Positions 31,662-44,925 of a DNA stretch of 64,000 bases are shown here, piece after piece. This DNA is from Cryptomeria japonica. Lineage: Eukaryota > Streptophyta > Pinopsida > Cupressales > Cupressaceae. Numbering within the stretch: the first letter of the stretch is position 1; each line of letters opens with the position of its first letter. The notes below the pieces were generated by a model, which ran no database searches, was not told the origin of the DNA, and saw nothing but the letters and a program-made list of their open reading frames with translations. Where the stretch lies: positions 190,295,619-190,359,618 of the forward strand of contig NC_081410.1 of assembly GCF_030272615.1 (NCBI RefSeq), read 5' to 3'. The translations under genes were made by a program, and so were the position numbers.

Positions 31662-32831
31662 AGAATTCTCTCAGCTTATGTTGTCTGAAGAATTCTACAT
31701 GGAAGGAGGGTCAGATTCTTAGGGCAAAGTTGTAAACCATCCAATACCTTTGCCCTAGCCCCGCCCCCTTGGGCCCCTAGTAGTTTTTTTTCCTATGTCC
31801 TTGAAACCTAATAGGCTCAGTGGCTCACTCATTTTGGCTTTTAAGTTTTTTAGGGACTCAAGTCTCAGATGTAAAAATTGTAAATTTCCAAATCATAAAT
31901 ATTAATGATAATTTTTCAAATTTCAGTTTGTTTCAGTTTGCCTCTTAGAGTCTTATGGATATAAAAATGCTTTCTATAATTCTATTTCATTTTTATTAAT
32001 TAATTTTTTTCAAATGCTTTTTATATATGAGCTACGTTATTTCAATTATTTGTTAAACAATGGAAATAAATTTAATATTGTGACCTTTTATATGCAATGC
32101 TTCTTCCTGTATATTTAATATATAAAAAAAAAATTCAATTCGTTCCATTAATTATGGTTGATTATAATTTTATAAATATATACTTAAGATTTGAACTAAA
32201 ACTCCAACTTACTTATATTAAACTAAATTTAATTATATTAAATTTACTTTTTTTAATTATATTAAACTTACTTATTTTAATTATATTAAACTTACTTATT
32301 TTAATTATATTAAATTAAAATTTATATTAAACTAAATTTATGTTGAACTTTTATATATATTTTTGGTCTTTTTTTATTTATTAAATTAAAATTTATATTA
32401 CACTAAATTTATGTTGAACTTTTATATATATTTTTAAACTATTTTTTAAAATTATATATCGTAAACATATTTTTAAAGAATTTTGTTAAACTTTAAATTA
32501 ATACACTAAATTTATGTTGAACTTTTATATATATTTTTAGACTAGTTTTTAAAATTATATATCCTAAACATATTTTTAAAGAATTTTGTTAAACTTTAAA
32601 TTAATATTTTAGATTTAATATTGAATGTTTTCTTTTTTATATTAAACTTTTACCTTTCAAATTGTATATCAAAATTTATATTTTTATTTAGTTATTTGTT
32701 TTATTCTAGAAACTAAGTTTCGTGTTTTATACTATTTTTGAATTTTTAATTTTTACAAATAATATTAACATTATATTTAATAGTTATCTCAAACTATTGC
32801 ACATCTTTAAAATTTAAATGTCTCTTATTAT
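31662..32831 (+). other. Non-coding AT-rich spacer with local repeats
   Basis: No gene. 32190-32650 contains short direct repeats: TTTTAATTATATTAAACTTA three times, and TTTATGTTGAACTTTTATAT three times (32337, 32409 and 32510), the last with a longer shared context. The bases after the 31149 ORF are relatively GC-rich to about 31770 and may be its 3' UTR. Confidence 0.5.
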
Positions 32832-33775
32832 GGGACCGATGACATTTGACAACACTCAACAGGTACCATCGTCCGTTGGATGAGCAAAGATCAACGGCTT
32901 AGGGTGGATTTCGGCCCAAATGTGGGAAGTGAACACATTTGTGAGAACTTCGCCCGAAATTGAACATTTTAAATTTAATTAAATATAATTAAGTCTATAA
33001 AGCTCTTTTTCGGGCGGAAGTTTAAAATGATTAAATAAACTTAAAAAATAGACCCAAAAAGTGACACGAGTATGGTGATGTGCCCAATAACTAGCAGAAG
33101 TCATTGGACCCACGACATCTAAAAATAGGTACCATCGGCCGTTGGATGAACAAAGATCAACGACTTAGGGTGGATTTCGGCCCGAATGTGGGAAGTGAAC
33201 ACATTTGTGAGAATTTCGCCCGGAATTGAACATTTTAAATTTAATTAAATATAATTAAGTCTATAAAGCTCTTTTTCGGGCGGAAGTTTTAAATGATTAA
33301 ACAAACTTAAAAAACAAACCCGAAAAGTGACACGAGTATTGTGACGTGCCCGAAAACTGGCAGAAGTCATGGGACCCATGACAACTGACAACAGGTACCA
33401 TCATCTGTTGGATGAGCAAAGATCAACGGCTTGGGTGGATTTCGGCCCGAATGTGGGAAGTGAACACATTTGTGAGAACTTCGCCCGGAATTGAAACGTT
33501 TTAAATTTAATTAAATATAATTAAGTCTATAAAGCTCTTTTTCGAGCGAAAGTTTAAAATGATTAAACAAACTTAAAAAACAAACCCGTAAAGTCACACG
33601 AGTATGGTGATGTGCCTGAAAAATGACATAAGTCATGGGACCCACGACATCTGACAACAGGTACCATCGTTCATTAGATGAGCAAAGATCAACGACTTAG
33701 GGTGGATTTCGGCCTGAATGTGGGAAGTGAACACATTTGTGAGAACTTCACCCGGAATTGAACGTTTTACATTTC
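32832..33775 (+). repeat. Promoter-like tandem repeat, 266-bp unit, 3.5 copies
   Basis: Units are in exact register: GGTACCATC occurs at 32862, 33128, 33394 and 33660, a constant 266-bp step. Each unit contains CCGTTGG...GATCAACGG (an inverted pair), TTTCGGCCCGAATGTGGGAA, CTTCGCCCGGAATTGAA, an AT-rich stretch, a TATA-like TCTATAAAGCTC and TTTTTCGGGCGGAAG. The fourth unit is cut short at about 33775. The array lies 400 bp upstream of the gene at 34183. Confidence 0.8.
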
Positions 33776-34061
33776 ATGTCCTCAGAATTTATACTGAAGT
33801 AATGAATGTTTTGTCCTTCGGCATCGAATAGTTATTAACAATAATTAATAAAATTGCAACATGATTCTAGATATTTTTCCCTTTAGGTATTACTTTTGTA
33901 CTTTTCAGAGTTTTCAAAATAAGAGACTCGTAAATCATAATTGTATTTCATTTCATGGACAAACCTGTAAATTGAGGGAGATTCAGAAACAACTACTAGA
34001 TTGAGGAATGCAAGTTGCAACAGAGACTATCTGCGCCAATCTAGTGAAATAGAAATTCCAG

Positions 34062-34140
34062 GTAAAATCTAGAACACCAACATCCTGCCTTTTTTACTTT
34101 TTTTAATCTCATGGTCTAATTTGAGGGTTAGCATTTTCAG
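34062..34140 (+). other. Possible 79-nt intron upstream of the 34183 gene
   Basis: The donor is CCAG|GTAAAATCT and the acceptor GCATTTTCAG|GTTTT, with a T-rich tract between. It would sit in the 5' UTR. Prediction from consensus only. Confidence 0.3.
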
Positions 34141-34182
34141 GTTTTTATCTAGCATTATTATGAATTATTAACAATAACAATA

Positions 34183-37100
34183 ATGGGGAAAACAGGAAGC
34201 AGTAGTTCAACAGGAAGCCAAGTGAAAAACAAAATGTACCTAACCAAACTGGTTAATACACCAGGTTTCATTGATGAATACCATGATATTTATGACCTTG
34301 TTATCCATGCTGAAAAGTGTATCATAGATAGTAGATATGCATTATCTAGTAAGGTGGCAGATGCATGCAAGGCAAAATTTACTGTTTTCAACCCAATGTT
34401 AAAATAAAGAACATATAAAATCGCATTGTGGGATGCTGGATTGGGAAGCATGGTGTTACCTGAAGTATTCCCTTGCCCTGATTTGTCATGGTCTGCACCG
34501 AAAATTATGATGAAGATTAAAAAGCAATTGTTAATAAAAATACAAAAGAGGAAATTCTATCCATAAATGAGGGAGAATTTGCTTGTTTGTTGAACCTAGG
34601 ATTTGAAGCCCAAAACTCAAACGTCTAAATTGACCTTGGAAAGTTGGCAGGGAATTATGAGAGACGCGATCCAAGTCGCAGAGATTCATTTATCAAAGCT
34701 CTAATAAAGTGTGGTACTGGTATTGTGTTGGATCATAATCATAAGCCTCCTTATGATTCTAACATTTTTGTTCCATGGGATGCTATTTCCTTGTTGTCGT
34801 TTTGCCTGGGATTGGAAAATGATAGGGAAGTGGGTGCAAGCCTTCTTGAAATGATTTATAATATCCATTGTGTAGGTCAACCAATAAGATATAATTTTAT
34901 TGAGCACATTGTTCAATCCATGAAAAAACAATTACTAATGATAAAAAAAGGTTCCTGTAAGACATTAGGTTCTCATCCTACTTGTGTTATCTCCTTCTAT
35001 CCAAGTATCATGTAATATTCGAGACCAACAAGCTTCAAATTGTGAACTATAAGATTGATCAGAAGACTAGGAAGAGAACAAAGTGTCCAATATATGAATG
35101 GACACCAAAGATAAGGATGCATGATAACAAAAAGAACTACAACCATTTTGTAGACTTCTTTTTGGCACCAATGTATAATGAAATTACAAGCACTCCAATG
35201 CCTAGGTTGCCTGTGTCTTGTAGAGATTGCATTCAACTCGCAAGTCAAATAGAATTGGCTGACTGGTTCTTCATGGAAGAATTCACTGTGTTAAGGTTTT
35301 ACAAATTGGCAGTAAAACCATACAAACTTCCAATACATGTGATAGAGAAGGTATTTGCATTGGAGTATGTACGGAAATTGGAGAGCACAGATAGGCACTT
35401 CCATGGTCAGCAAAAGAAGAGCATATTTCCTTCCTTTCCTTTCTCATGTGGAGGGTTTACATTTGAGAGAAAAGCATTCAATGTGGCACATGATTTTTTG
35501 ACAGCTTTTAACTTTGGTGATGAGGGTCTCTGGCAGTATGATCCAATCGGTGTAGTTCAAGCAAGGCTTAAGAAAAATGGGAACTCTTCAGCGTTATGTC
35601 AACATGAAAGTAAACCATAGCTAGAAAAGCTTAGAAATATGGACTCCTGGGATGAGGTTAAAAAAGAGATGGAGAAAATTGCAGCTGGCAATAACATTTC
35701 AACAGAAGAAATTTCATCACAAATTATGGCATTGCACACACAAAGGACAACAAAGGAGGGCCAGAGAATCCAAAATAGGAGGTCCTACAATTTCTACCAA
35801 AAATCTGCTAATCCATCTAAGAAATTTATTCCCAAATCAATTCTGCAAGAATGTAAAGAGATTTTTTGGACTCAAACCAAAATAAATGATTTTTGGACTA
35901 TGAGGAAGAATCTCAGTGAACCAAAGACCAGTGCAGAATTTGAGACCATCGACGAGGATGGAGAGCTTAGCAAATTGTGGAATATGGAGCATCCCGCAAC
36001 AACATATGATAGGAGTGAAGATGATGATGAGTATGAGGTTGAGCCCACTCCAACAAATACTACAGTCCCTAAAATATTAGGTGCAATCAATGAGTCCATG
36101 AAAGAAAAATATAGCAAAGGGGCAAGCATTGTGGAAAAAATGGGTTTTGAAGGTGGTGGTCTAGTAGCCAGAGGAGAGGACATTTGGTATCCACTTTAGG
36201 TACAACTTCCATCATAGTCAAAATCAAAAGCTCCTGTTAAACCAGCCATTGGACTTGATTCTTCAAATTCATCACGGATGGATACTACTCATTACCCTCA
36301 GGGTCCACCTACATTTGTTTCAGGTTCAAATCCACAACCACCACCACATCATGGTATTCCTATTGGTGGTGAATCAAGTGCCACTGCCACAGGTGGGGAA
36401 TCTGGGGATAGTATTCCCATTATTGTTTAGTCAATTGACATTGTGATTGGTGGGGTTGGCATGGGTACTACTACTAATACTAGTTGTCTTGTTGTTGGAC
36501 AAGGGCTACAACAAAATATCTCTTGCAAGAGGCCATTAGTGGTAGATACTCATACTATTCAGAATCCTATATCAAGTCCCACTGACACTACAAAACAATC
36601 ATTTGCAGCTTCAGATCACACACCTAAAAAGATTATGAAAACTACACATGAAAGTGTCAGTGGGAGTGGGACAGGATCAGGAATTGTTGTTGGTAATCCT
36701 AGACAAGCATTAGTCAAAACCACAGGAATAAGTGGAACTAGAGCCTCTGGTATTCCTATGTCACCTTTCAAACATTCAATTGCTTCAACAAGCCCATATT
36801 TTCAATTTCGTGATTACTATGAAAAATATGAACACACAACAAAAGCAAATACAGAAAAAAAGAAAGCATTTCATAGGGTTTCTCTGACTGAAGTTTTATT
36901 GAACAACCTGCAAGGAACAAGGTATTTCCAACATATGACCCATAGAAAGATATGATGGAGTTCATGGTTAATATGCCCCTGACCCCAACTAAAGATAAAA
37001 ATCCACCACACAGTCAGATAGATCCCTCTGAATTTCAAGTTAGCACCCTCCAAATGGATTTTTCCAAAGTACATAATGTGGACAAAATTAGTGTGTCTAA

Positions 37101-38238
37101 AAGGACTAATGAAGTGGTCTACACTTCACTGCTAAAGGTGGAGAGAGAAACAAATAGAAAAGTTATAGGCAGACCTGGCAAACGAAAAATCGAGGAAAGT
37201 AGCAGATAACAAGTGCAATGATTTACAGAAAAGGATAAAAAATTCGGGCTCTACAATAAAAATTGCAGAGCAAAAGAAGATGGATGCAAAATTGAAGTAC
37301 CTAACAGAAAAATTGGCTAAAAGCAGTAAAAAAAATGATGAGGAAAGAGCCAGTTTTCAAAAATTATACAAAAGTTATGAGTATGTTGTTGCCGAAATGA
37401 GAAAATTACAGGACCTATTGGATTGTGGGAAGGAAGAAGAAAAACATTTGCAAGAGCAAGTAGAGGAAGAAAGAAAAAAATGTGCACAAATGAAAGAAGA
37501 CTTGCACAATGCAAATGATAAAATAAAAACTTTGGAGGATAGATTGAAAGATAATATGAAAAATACAACGAAGTATATACAAGAAAACATTTGGTGGCAA
37601 ATAATGCAGAGTAGTGACAAGTTCTATGAATGGTTTGAATTGAATGAAAGTCTGAGAGTAATTTATATGAAAATCAAAGGGCACTTTGAGAAGAGCATTC
37701 ATGTTTATTCAAAAGAGGATATGGCAAAAAAGATTTTGCAAGTAGTTTATAGTTCCAGTGACAACTACTTGGCATCCAAGGGAATTAAGAGACACGTTGA
37801 TGCCACAATTAAGACATCATCTATCATTCAAAAATGCCAGAAACTAAGGGAAACATCATAAAATTATGGAAAATTGTGGAAAAAAAGATATTGAAGCTGC
37901 AAGAAAAGAAAAATAATTTAATTAAATTTGGTTTGCCTAAGTCCATTGACCCATCAAATAAATTCATTGGAAAAGAAGCTTACAAAAAAAGCATGGAGAT
38001 AAAAATGAAGTCTGATTTAGACTTACTTCCTAAGGACACAACTCCCCAAAGCTTTCTGGAATTCATCCAACCATTTACAACTCTAAATTTGGTATTGGAT
38101 GAAACAGTGATGTCAAGTCAATCTTCTAAATATGGAATGTTGACGAAGTTGCAGTTGACTTTCCATAGTTTACAGAATATTGACCTTCCATCAAACGAAG
38201 AGTGGAGCACCCTACAAAAACTGGAACGGAAATCTTAA
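34183..38238 (+). pseudogene. Large unknown gene convergent to hAT transposase
   Basis: About 1,350 codons spread over three frames. N-terminus: MGKTGSSSSTGSQVKNKMYL (34183). A conserved-looking globular part runs at 34620-35620, with CGTGIVLDHNHKPPYDSNIF and PVSCRDCIQLASQIELADWF. 36000-36770 is acidic, then Gly/Ser/Thr-rich and disordered. 37280-37620 is a strong coiled coil (KLQDLLDCGKEEEKHLQEQV). The helical C-terminus ends at 38238. From 34982 to 36955 one frame holds, with only four stops. Frameshifts lie near 34407-34640, 34975, 36955, 37209 and 37860. I recognise no known domain. An accessory protein of the transposon is one reading. Confidence 0.5.
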
Positions 38239-39443
38239 GAATCATAGTATGTATTGCACAATTTTCTTCTTTTACTCTTAATTTCAAGGTTTTATGTTTT
38301 TCTGTTTGGAATTTAGCATCGCTTGAAATAACTTTGTTTTGTAAATAGGAAAAAACCAGCACTTGCAATTGCCATTTTGCTAATCCAACCTATGAATCTA
38401 TGATACACAGTGCAAAACTTCAGCTAGTAAATTTGTATTCTCAAATTCTCCCTTGCTTTAACATTTATGCATTTCTCTATTTCTGATTACATGGTTTTAG
38501 GCACTACTATTATCTATATTTAATTTCTCATGGTGTGAATTAATATTTAATTTTGAACTATTTTTTGAACAAGAGACATCAGACATGTAGCAGATGTTAA
38601 ATTGCTAATACAGCCTATGATGGCCATATAAATATGTGTTGAGTTTGTGATTTTGATGTTGAGTCTTCACATGTTGCAAACTTGCAATTCGACCTGAAGC
38701 TGTTGTTGCTCCCTTGTTTCTATAAAAGGTAATTCAAGGTCATTTGCAAAGGGTTCTAAAACTTTGTATTCACTTTTGCATGGACATTGGAGAATCACAT
38801 AGGAGTTGTTGTTGTTCTCTTGTTTCTATAAAAGGGAATTCAGGGTCATTTGCAAAGGGTTCTAAAACTTTGTATTCACTTTTGCAATTTGCATGGAGAA
38901 TCACACAGATTGGTGTATTACTATTGAATGAATTGTATCATATGGCTATATTTTGAAAGAATTAATGAAAATCTAAGTTCTCGACATGTGTATTACTATT
39001 GAATGAATTGTATCATATGGTTCTAAAATGTATCACACAGATTTGAGACTCAAACATGTCTAAATAAACAATAAACATCTCTGTATCAATAAACACATTA
39101 TGGTCTTTTTTTATTTTTCTATTTTAAATCTGGAAATAGAAAGTTGAAAAATACAATTACAAATCAATATTAAATTCTAATTGAAAAAAGTAATATGCTT
39201 TTGTAATATGAATGATGAGATACAATACTAAGATTAATAAATACCAATCTCTTATAGTTGTCATTCATCCTCATCAAATTCAGAGCTTTCTTAATTCTTG
39301 TATGTGGTTTCTTCACTCTGAGTCTGCATACCTTCGTTGAACTACATCTCAATGCTACCAGTAGGTCCAGTACATGAGTCAATAGTCCCACTGGCACTTT
39401 GGTTTGAAGTGTTGCCCAAACTTCTTCTTTCACATTTGGACCT
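38239..39443. other. Convergent intergenic spacer with direct duplications
   Basis: No gene. About 38700-38800 and 38806-38910 are direct copies with GTTTCTATAAAAGG and CATTTGCAAAGGGTTCTAAA. A second duplication has TGTATTACTATTGAATGAAT at about 38917 and 38988. The spacer lies between the 3' ends of the two convergent genes. Confidence 0.6.
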
Positions 39444-41993
39444 CTATATTTGCAGTGCCTTATCGTAAGGAAAAATGTGAACATCATACCTAGATGTATA
39501 GAGCCTCAAGCAATTTTCTAATTTTTTGTCTAGTTTGTTTCTTAGCTTTGATTTTAGGAACCCCAAAGCACTGAAAACTCTCTCATCTTCCACCGAACCC
39601 AATATCATGGTATGACATAAATCAACAAGCTTCAAATATTCTGGCATTGATTCACGCAATGTTGAGTTCTCAGCTATAATTTTCCAAAGCCTTGTTATTG
39701 ATCCCTCTTCGTGAGGGTTCTCCATTTTGCCATATTGTTCTCTCATAGTGTATGCAAAATGAGATGATTGCTCTTGAAGATTAGTTTCATCTAATATTCC
39801 ATTTATAGTTTCTCCATTCAATTCTTTGGATATGCAAAATTGTTTTATCAAAATCAATAGCTTACTTCGAAAATCAGATGCAATGTTGAGGCTCCAATAA
39901 TGAGGAAACACAATAGACATGGCTTCGAGAAGGTTGTCAGGAGGTAATTTGCTTCTAATTTGTGACGAAAGATCATACGCAATTTTCTTCACAGAAGTAG
40001 TTACAGTTTCAACAATCTTGTCAAAATCTTCCCTTGTAACTCTTGCTAGTTGCTTCCTGGGGCGCTTTCCTGATTCCTTGGGGTCGACCGTGGCATAGAA
40101 GTGCATTGGTATCTCAACTCCCCATACATTGGCACATACCTCCCCGTTTGCACCAATTTGTAAAAAGTTATCAGGATTGTTCGAATATGTGAGTGTTTGC
40201 CACTTAACAAAGTTTTCATCAAATAGTGTTGGTTGATTTCGATAGAGATTGTCAAGGGTCATGCATGTCATCTTACATAACGTAGCATATTTTGCAATAT
40301 ACAGAGCTCTTTTTTGGGCAGCCTTCATAATATTCCTCATTTCCTCTAGCATGGGCAAAAGAGCTGCTAAATTTAAGAGTGTCTCTAAATTACTTAACCT
40401 CCGAAGAAGGTCGGGAAATTTCGGTTGATCTGATTTGTTGCAAGTTGTGTGGATGGATATTCTAAAAACACTCGATGTGTTGGACCATCCAAAGAGATCC
40501 ATCTGGTATCATTATCCTTGAGAAGCTTGTTCCCATCAGTTATTCTATTAGCAAAGTGTTGAAATTCAATAAATCACTTGGGACTTCAAAAGAAGTGTGA
40601 GTAGAGCTCTCTAATTAAAATTTCAATTTTTTTAATCGAAGCAAACTTTCTCACAATTCCAAAAGATAGATTCATTTTGTGAGCCATGTAGTGAATTGCA
40701 ATGATGTACGATGCAAATGAAGTTTCAATCTTTGTACAAAGACCGTTCCTATGACCTTGCATTACTGAAGCTCCATCCACTCCAACACAAACCAATTTTT
40801 TGGCTACCATCATGTCATCCATACCTCCATATTCAATTAAACTTCTCTTTACTAGTTGAAATAAATTTTCCATTGTCACACTCTCCTTCATTTTAGCAAC
40901 AGATAGTAGATGAGGTTGGCGGGTATGATTCTCTACAGTATAAACATGCATGCATACCCATGAAGTATTGTCTACCGTCGTAACTTCGTCTAAAGAAAAT
41001 GCAATAAAATTTGACTCTCTTATTTTGTCCTTTACATCTTCTTTTTCAACCTCAGTAAGACAACTTGCCCATTCCCATCCACTATTTACTGACCAGTGTC
41101 TATTAGGATAGTTAGGAACTTTCAAAAAGTGTAATAAACCATTAATTGATGGGAAATTTGTCATAGCACGCCCTCTGCTCAAAATATAAAAACAACGCTT
41201 AACTAAACAGCTTTTCCCAGTTGTTCTATTTGCATTTCTTTTCCAAAACTAGCTTCAATAGAACCTTTAACTTCAGCAGACTTCGTCTGTATTTTCTCAT
41301 GAAAATAATACTCTTCGGCATTCCTCACATGCTGACATTCCTCCTTTGTTTTCCATCTTATCATTGATTTTTCAACCTCATCTATCGTTTGTTTTTCATA
41401 AACTTGACCCATATTCTTTTCTATGGTATCAAATTTTAGCAGAAACCTAATTTCCTTGTTATGTTTCCAAGTGCAAATATTACACCTGCATTCTATTGGA
41501 GGCTTGCCTTTAATTGGATTCTCCACTGGTTCAATGAATGGATACTTTGATGCCCAATTAATTTGAAAATTCCTCACTAACATAGCCCACTCCCGATCCT
41601 TTTTTTATTGTGGTTCACCCTTTTTTGATATGGCTTTTCTTTTCCCCTTCTGTGCATTATCATCAATGGCATTATCACCCAAGTTGATTATATCATTCCG
41701 AGTAACTTCAGCATCTACCATATAATCTTCTTCAAGATCATCCTGATCTGAGATATCAGGTTCACCATCGTCTTCAACATACGGTGTAGGTGGTGAATTT
41801 TGTATCTGTACTTGTGATGATGTACCTTCCTGATTTTCACCACAATCTTTTCCAATGCCAAAGTACAACAACATTCTTCTTTTGTTGGCCTCTCATGGCC
41901 TTCCCCACATTCAGGTTTCCTACCCCTCTTCCTATTTGACATCTCCAATGAAATAAAGGCTGCCAAAAAAATATCAATTTGTTGAAGAAGCAA
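39444..41993 (-). pseudogene. hAT-family transposase, decayed
   Basis: An acidic N-terminus (41605-41874) is followed by a zinc-finger-like part at 41203-41583 (IECRCNICTWKHNKE). 40586-41182 has the catalytic core start with FIAFSLDEVTTVDN (first Asp) and VGVDGASVMQGHRNGL (second Asp). The C-terminal piece (39444-40502) ends in the hAT dimerisation motif, LWKIIAENSTLRESMPEYLK followed by GSVEDERVFSALGFLKSKLR. Overall it resembles the ZNF862/DUF4371-type hAT lineage. Frameshifts near 41590, 41190 and 40540 inactivate it. The enzyme would cut and paste elements with 8-bp duplications; none was found here. Confidence 0.75.
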
Positions 41994-43424
41994 TAATAGA
42001 CTATAATGTATAATATATGTTTCATTGGCCCTACGACCTATAATCTAGATGTCTGGGGTTTGAATGTCCCCCCTGAGTCTTGACTAATTGGCACTGATGG
42101 GTCGCCACTGAATAAAAATGAACTCAACAATGCAAACAAATATAGATAAATTTAGAATAATATTATAACACTTCAAAAATATGATCGCTCACCTTTAGGT
42201 CACTAGCAGTCGCCAATGCAGTCAACAACAATGATTTTCCTTGCTCTGAAACTTCGCTATTGATTAGAATTCAGAGCCTAGAACCCACCAGATTGTGTTG
42301 AGATAGATCTGATCTTTGCATGTATTTATACCAATCCTTATATGGCAAGTTCTGCGGGAATTTTATATGGTATAAAAATATTTGGTGAAACCCGTGTAAC
42401 TATAACATGACTTATGTAATTTTCGAGGCGATTATAGGTCGTCCAAATACAACTTATGTAATTTTTGAGGCAATTATAGGTCATCCAAATAATTGGCAAA
42501 TACAATATAGTTAGCGAAAGTTGGGGTGAATGGAGACACGCATCGGCAAAATGTTGGGCGAATTGGGTCCTCCTGGCTAACAAATCTTCACATGCCTATA
42601 GGGTAAATTATGGTCGTCTATTAAGGCAACCTTAGAGAGTGTAGGCAAAAAAATTAAATTTACCATGTGTCCACCGTATATTGTATTGGTGAAATCATCA
42701 CATAGAAACATTTAATTGCATAAAACATATGGCAATCGGGCTGTGACTTTGATAGAAATTGATAATGTTCTGGTGACATGGCCACCCCCAATCGGTACAA
42801 AACATTTGCCATTTCCCAGGTCACCGACGTGAAAAATTCGCCATTGGCGAATATTCACCACTAAAGTAATCTTTGATCTAGTTACATATCATTATTGCTT
42901 TTGCATATAATTGCATCAATAAATGAGAAAATTGTCTGAGTCATTCACCTGTCTGCACTGAAAGGAGTGAATGTTGTCTCATTTCCTAGATACTTGTTCA
43001 TGAAGTTTTAGGAGGTCTTTACTCATTTATCTTCAATGTCACCTTATGATTGAGCTTTATCCACGGTTGAGTAGAGGTTTCACTATTGAGCCTTGTTTCC
43101 CAAAGTCTATCAATTTCTATATATCACACATTAATCAGTAACTCTAAGTCACAATAGATACCTAGTTGATCATGTGGCTAGTGAAAAATCCAATATTCTG
43201 CTTCAGTGCCGCTATAATTGTCATACCCAAGTAGGTTTCATTACTTACAAATCAAGGCAAAAAAAAAAAGTTATGCCAAATATCCATCTCAAGGCAAAAT
43301 AGCACATATATATAACTGAAATATCATCAAAAAATGTGCAATAAAATCTTGACTAAGGGAACATGTAAATAACTCCATCAAGGCTATAGACGCTTGCTAG
43401 CAATGGAGCAATATTTGAGAGATT
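41994..43424. other. Non-coding flank: transposon end and element E DNA
   Basis: No gene. 42026-42070 contains TCTGGGGTTTGAATG, similar to a pol III B box (GGTTCGAATCC), so a SINE remnant is possible. 42340-42865 is rich in GGCGA/GGTGAA words and may be the right end of the DNA transposon. 42870-43424 is probably element E internal DNA. Confidence 0.35.
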
Positions 43425-43429
43425 GTAGT
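43425..43429. repeat. Target-site duplication of element B, left
   Basis: GTAGT, identical to 53370-53374. Confidence 0.85.
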
Positions 43430-44925
43430 TGTAGCTAGGAAATCGGAAATCATCAAAGCATTATAGTACTAATAATGTAGCTCAATCACAAAAGCAGATT
43501 GCAATGATCAATCCTAACACACTCAATAAAGAGATGAAAATAAAACATTCAAAACTAAAAACTAAGCAAACCAGATGCAGATCTGAATGTCTCCTTCATG
43601 CGGCTCCATTGTCCTTTCTTCTCCAAATAGCCTTTGTTTGTGGATCTCGCCTTCAAGTGCATAAACCTAATGTGAAAGCAAGATTGACATTGGCACAAGA
43701 ATACTCAAAGTGTGATTGATTTGACAAAGTAATTCAAACAAGTGATCATTATTATTCTTGATAATGTGATTATTAGATAATGTGATTAGCTGGGATTGAA
43801 GAAATTCATCCAATTTATAGATAAATTGGAGAAATGATCAAATTAGCATGATTGAATTCAAATGGAAATTGTCAATCAAAAATGTCAATTATGACAAATT
43901 ATGACAAATTATGCACTTTCTATGCAAAATTGATTGATTGATAATTTATGACAAATTATGACAAATTTCTATGTCAAAATTGATTGATTGTCAATTATGA
44001 CAAATTATAACAAATTGAAATGTCATTCCCATGAAATTAGGAGAGAAATAGGAGGAAATTGAATTAGAAATTAGAAAAACTAGAAAATTGGAAAAATAAG
44101 AATTAGGAAATTAGGAATTACGATAAATTAGGTGAATTAATTAATAATTTGTCATTTATTAATTAATTCACAAAAAGAGGAATAATTAGCCAATTAAATG
44201 AACATTTAATTGCGATGAGAAGACTTAGGATAAATAAATAATTTATTAATCCTAAAGGGAGAAATGACAAACAAGGTTAAATGATTAAATCACGAAACCC
44301 TAGAAGATGAATTAGCAATGCAAGGACGACAATGAGGTCTTGATGAAAGATAATTGATATCGATTTTATTTGATCATGATTCTGACTTGATAAAAGACCA
44401 ATGCTGATAAATGATGTGATTGATAAATGCACCAATTGACGAGGGAAAATGACTAATTGATCCAAATTGAGAAAGATGACGATTGATGACAAATCGATCG
44501 CAAAATGACAAAATTGACAAGAAGACAAGGATTGATGACAAAATAGATCACAAGACGACAAGATTGATGACAAATTGATCAAAAGACAAGAATCGATGAC
44601 AAATCGATCACATGATGACAAGATTGATAAGAGGACAAAACCCTAATTAGGATCGATGATGTCCAAAATGATGACAAATGAATACGCACATAGATGTGAT
44701 AGGATAAGATTGACCAAAATCATGACTGATATTGCTACCGACAAGACCAAATTCAAAAGCGAGACAACTGAAGAATGCAGAAGAAGGACTCGATGCTCGC
44801 AAATGATAAAGACCAAGTGCGTGACATAGGAGAAATGTTAATGCGATGCAAAAACCCTAAAATAAGGCAATGCGCAAATGTTAAAGTACGATTCCGCAAG
44901 CGTTGTCCATTTTTAGGTGTCTACA
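43430..44925 (-). mobile_element. 3' LTR of element B
   Basis: 1496 bp, plus-strand ends TGTAGCTAGG and GGTGTCTACA. It contains ATGACAAATTATGACAAATT repeats (43880-44010), palindromes near 44130-44260 and a GATGACAAATCGATCAC repeat series (44460-44640). Confidence 0.92.

Larger units (their letters stand above)
30111..42870. mobile_element. Putative DNA-transposon block: hAT transposase with convergent partner
   Basis: A 12.8-kb insertion inside element E, holding a small intact ORF (31149), a promoter-like tandem array (32832), a plus-strand gene of unknown family (34183-38238) and a minus-strand hAT-like transposase (39444-41993). The two large genes converge. GGCGA-rich ends hint at a shared boundary. 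The limits and unity of the block are inferred; it could be more than one insertion. Confidence 0.35.

Noticed and set aside
32097-32318. Small ORF of Leu/Ile repeats
   Set aside because: Low-complexity AT repeats; no sign of coding.
30111-42870. Exact terminal inverted repeats and target duplication of the DNA transposon
   Set aside because: Candidates such as CCACCCCC at both flanks are direct, not inverted, and no 8- or 9-bp duplication was convincing.
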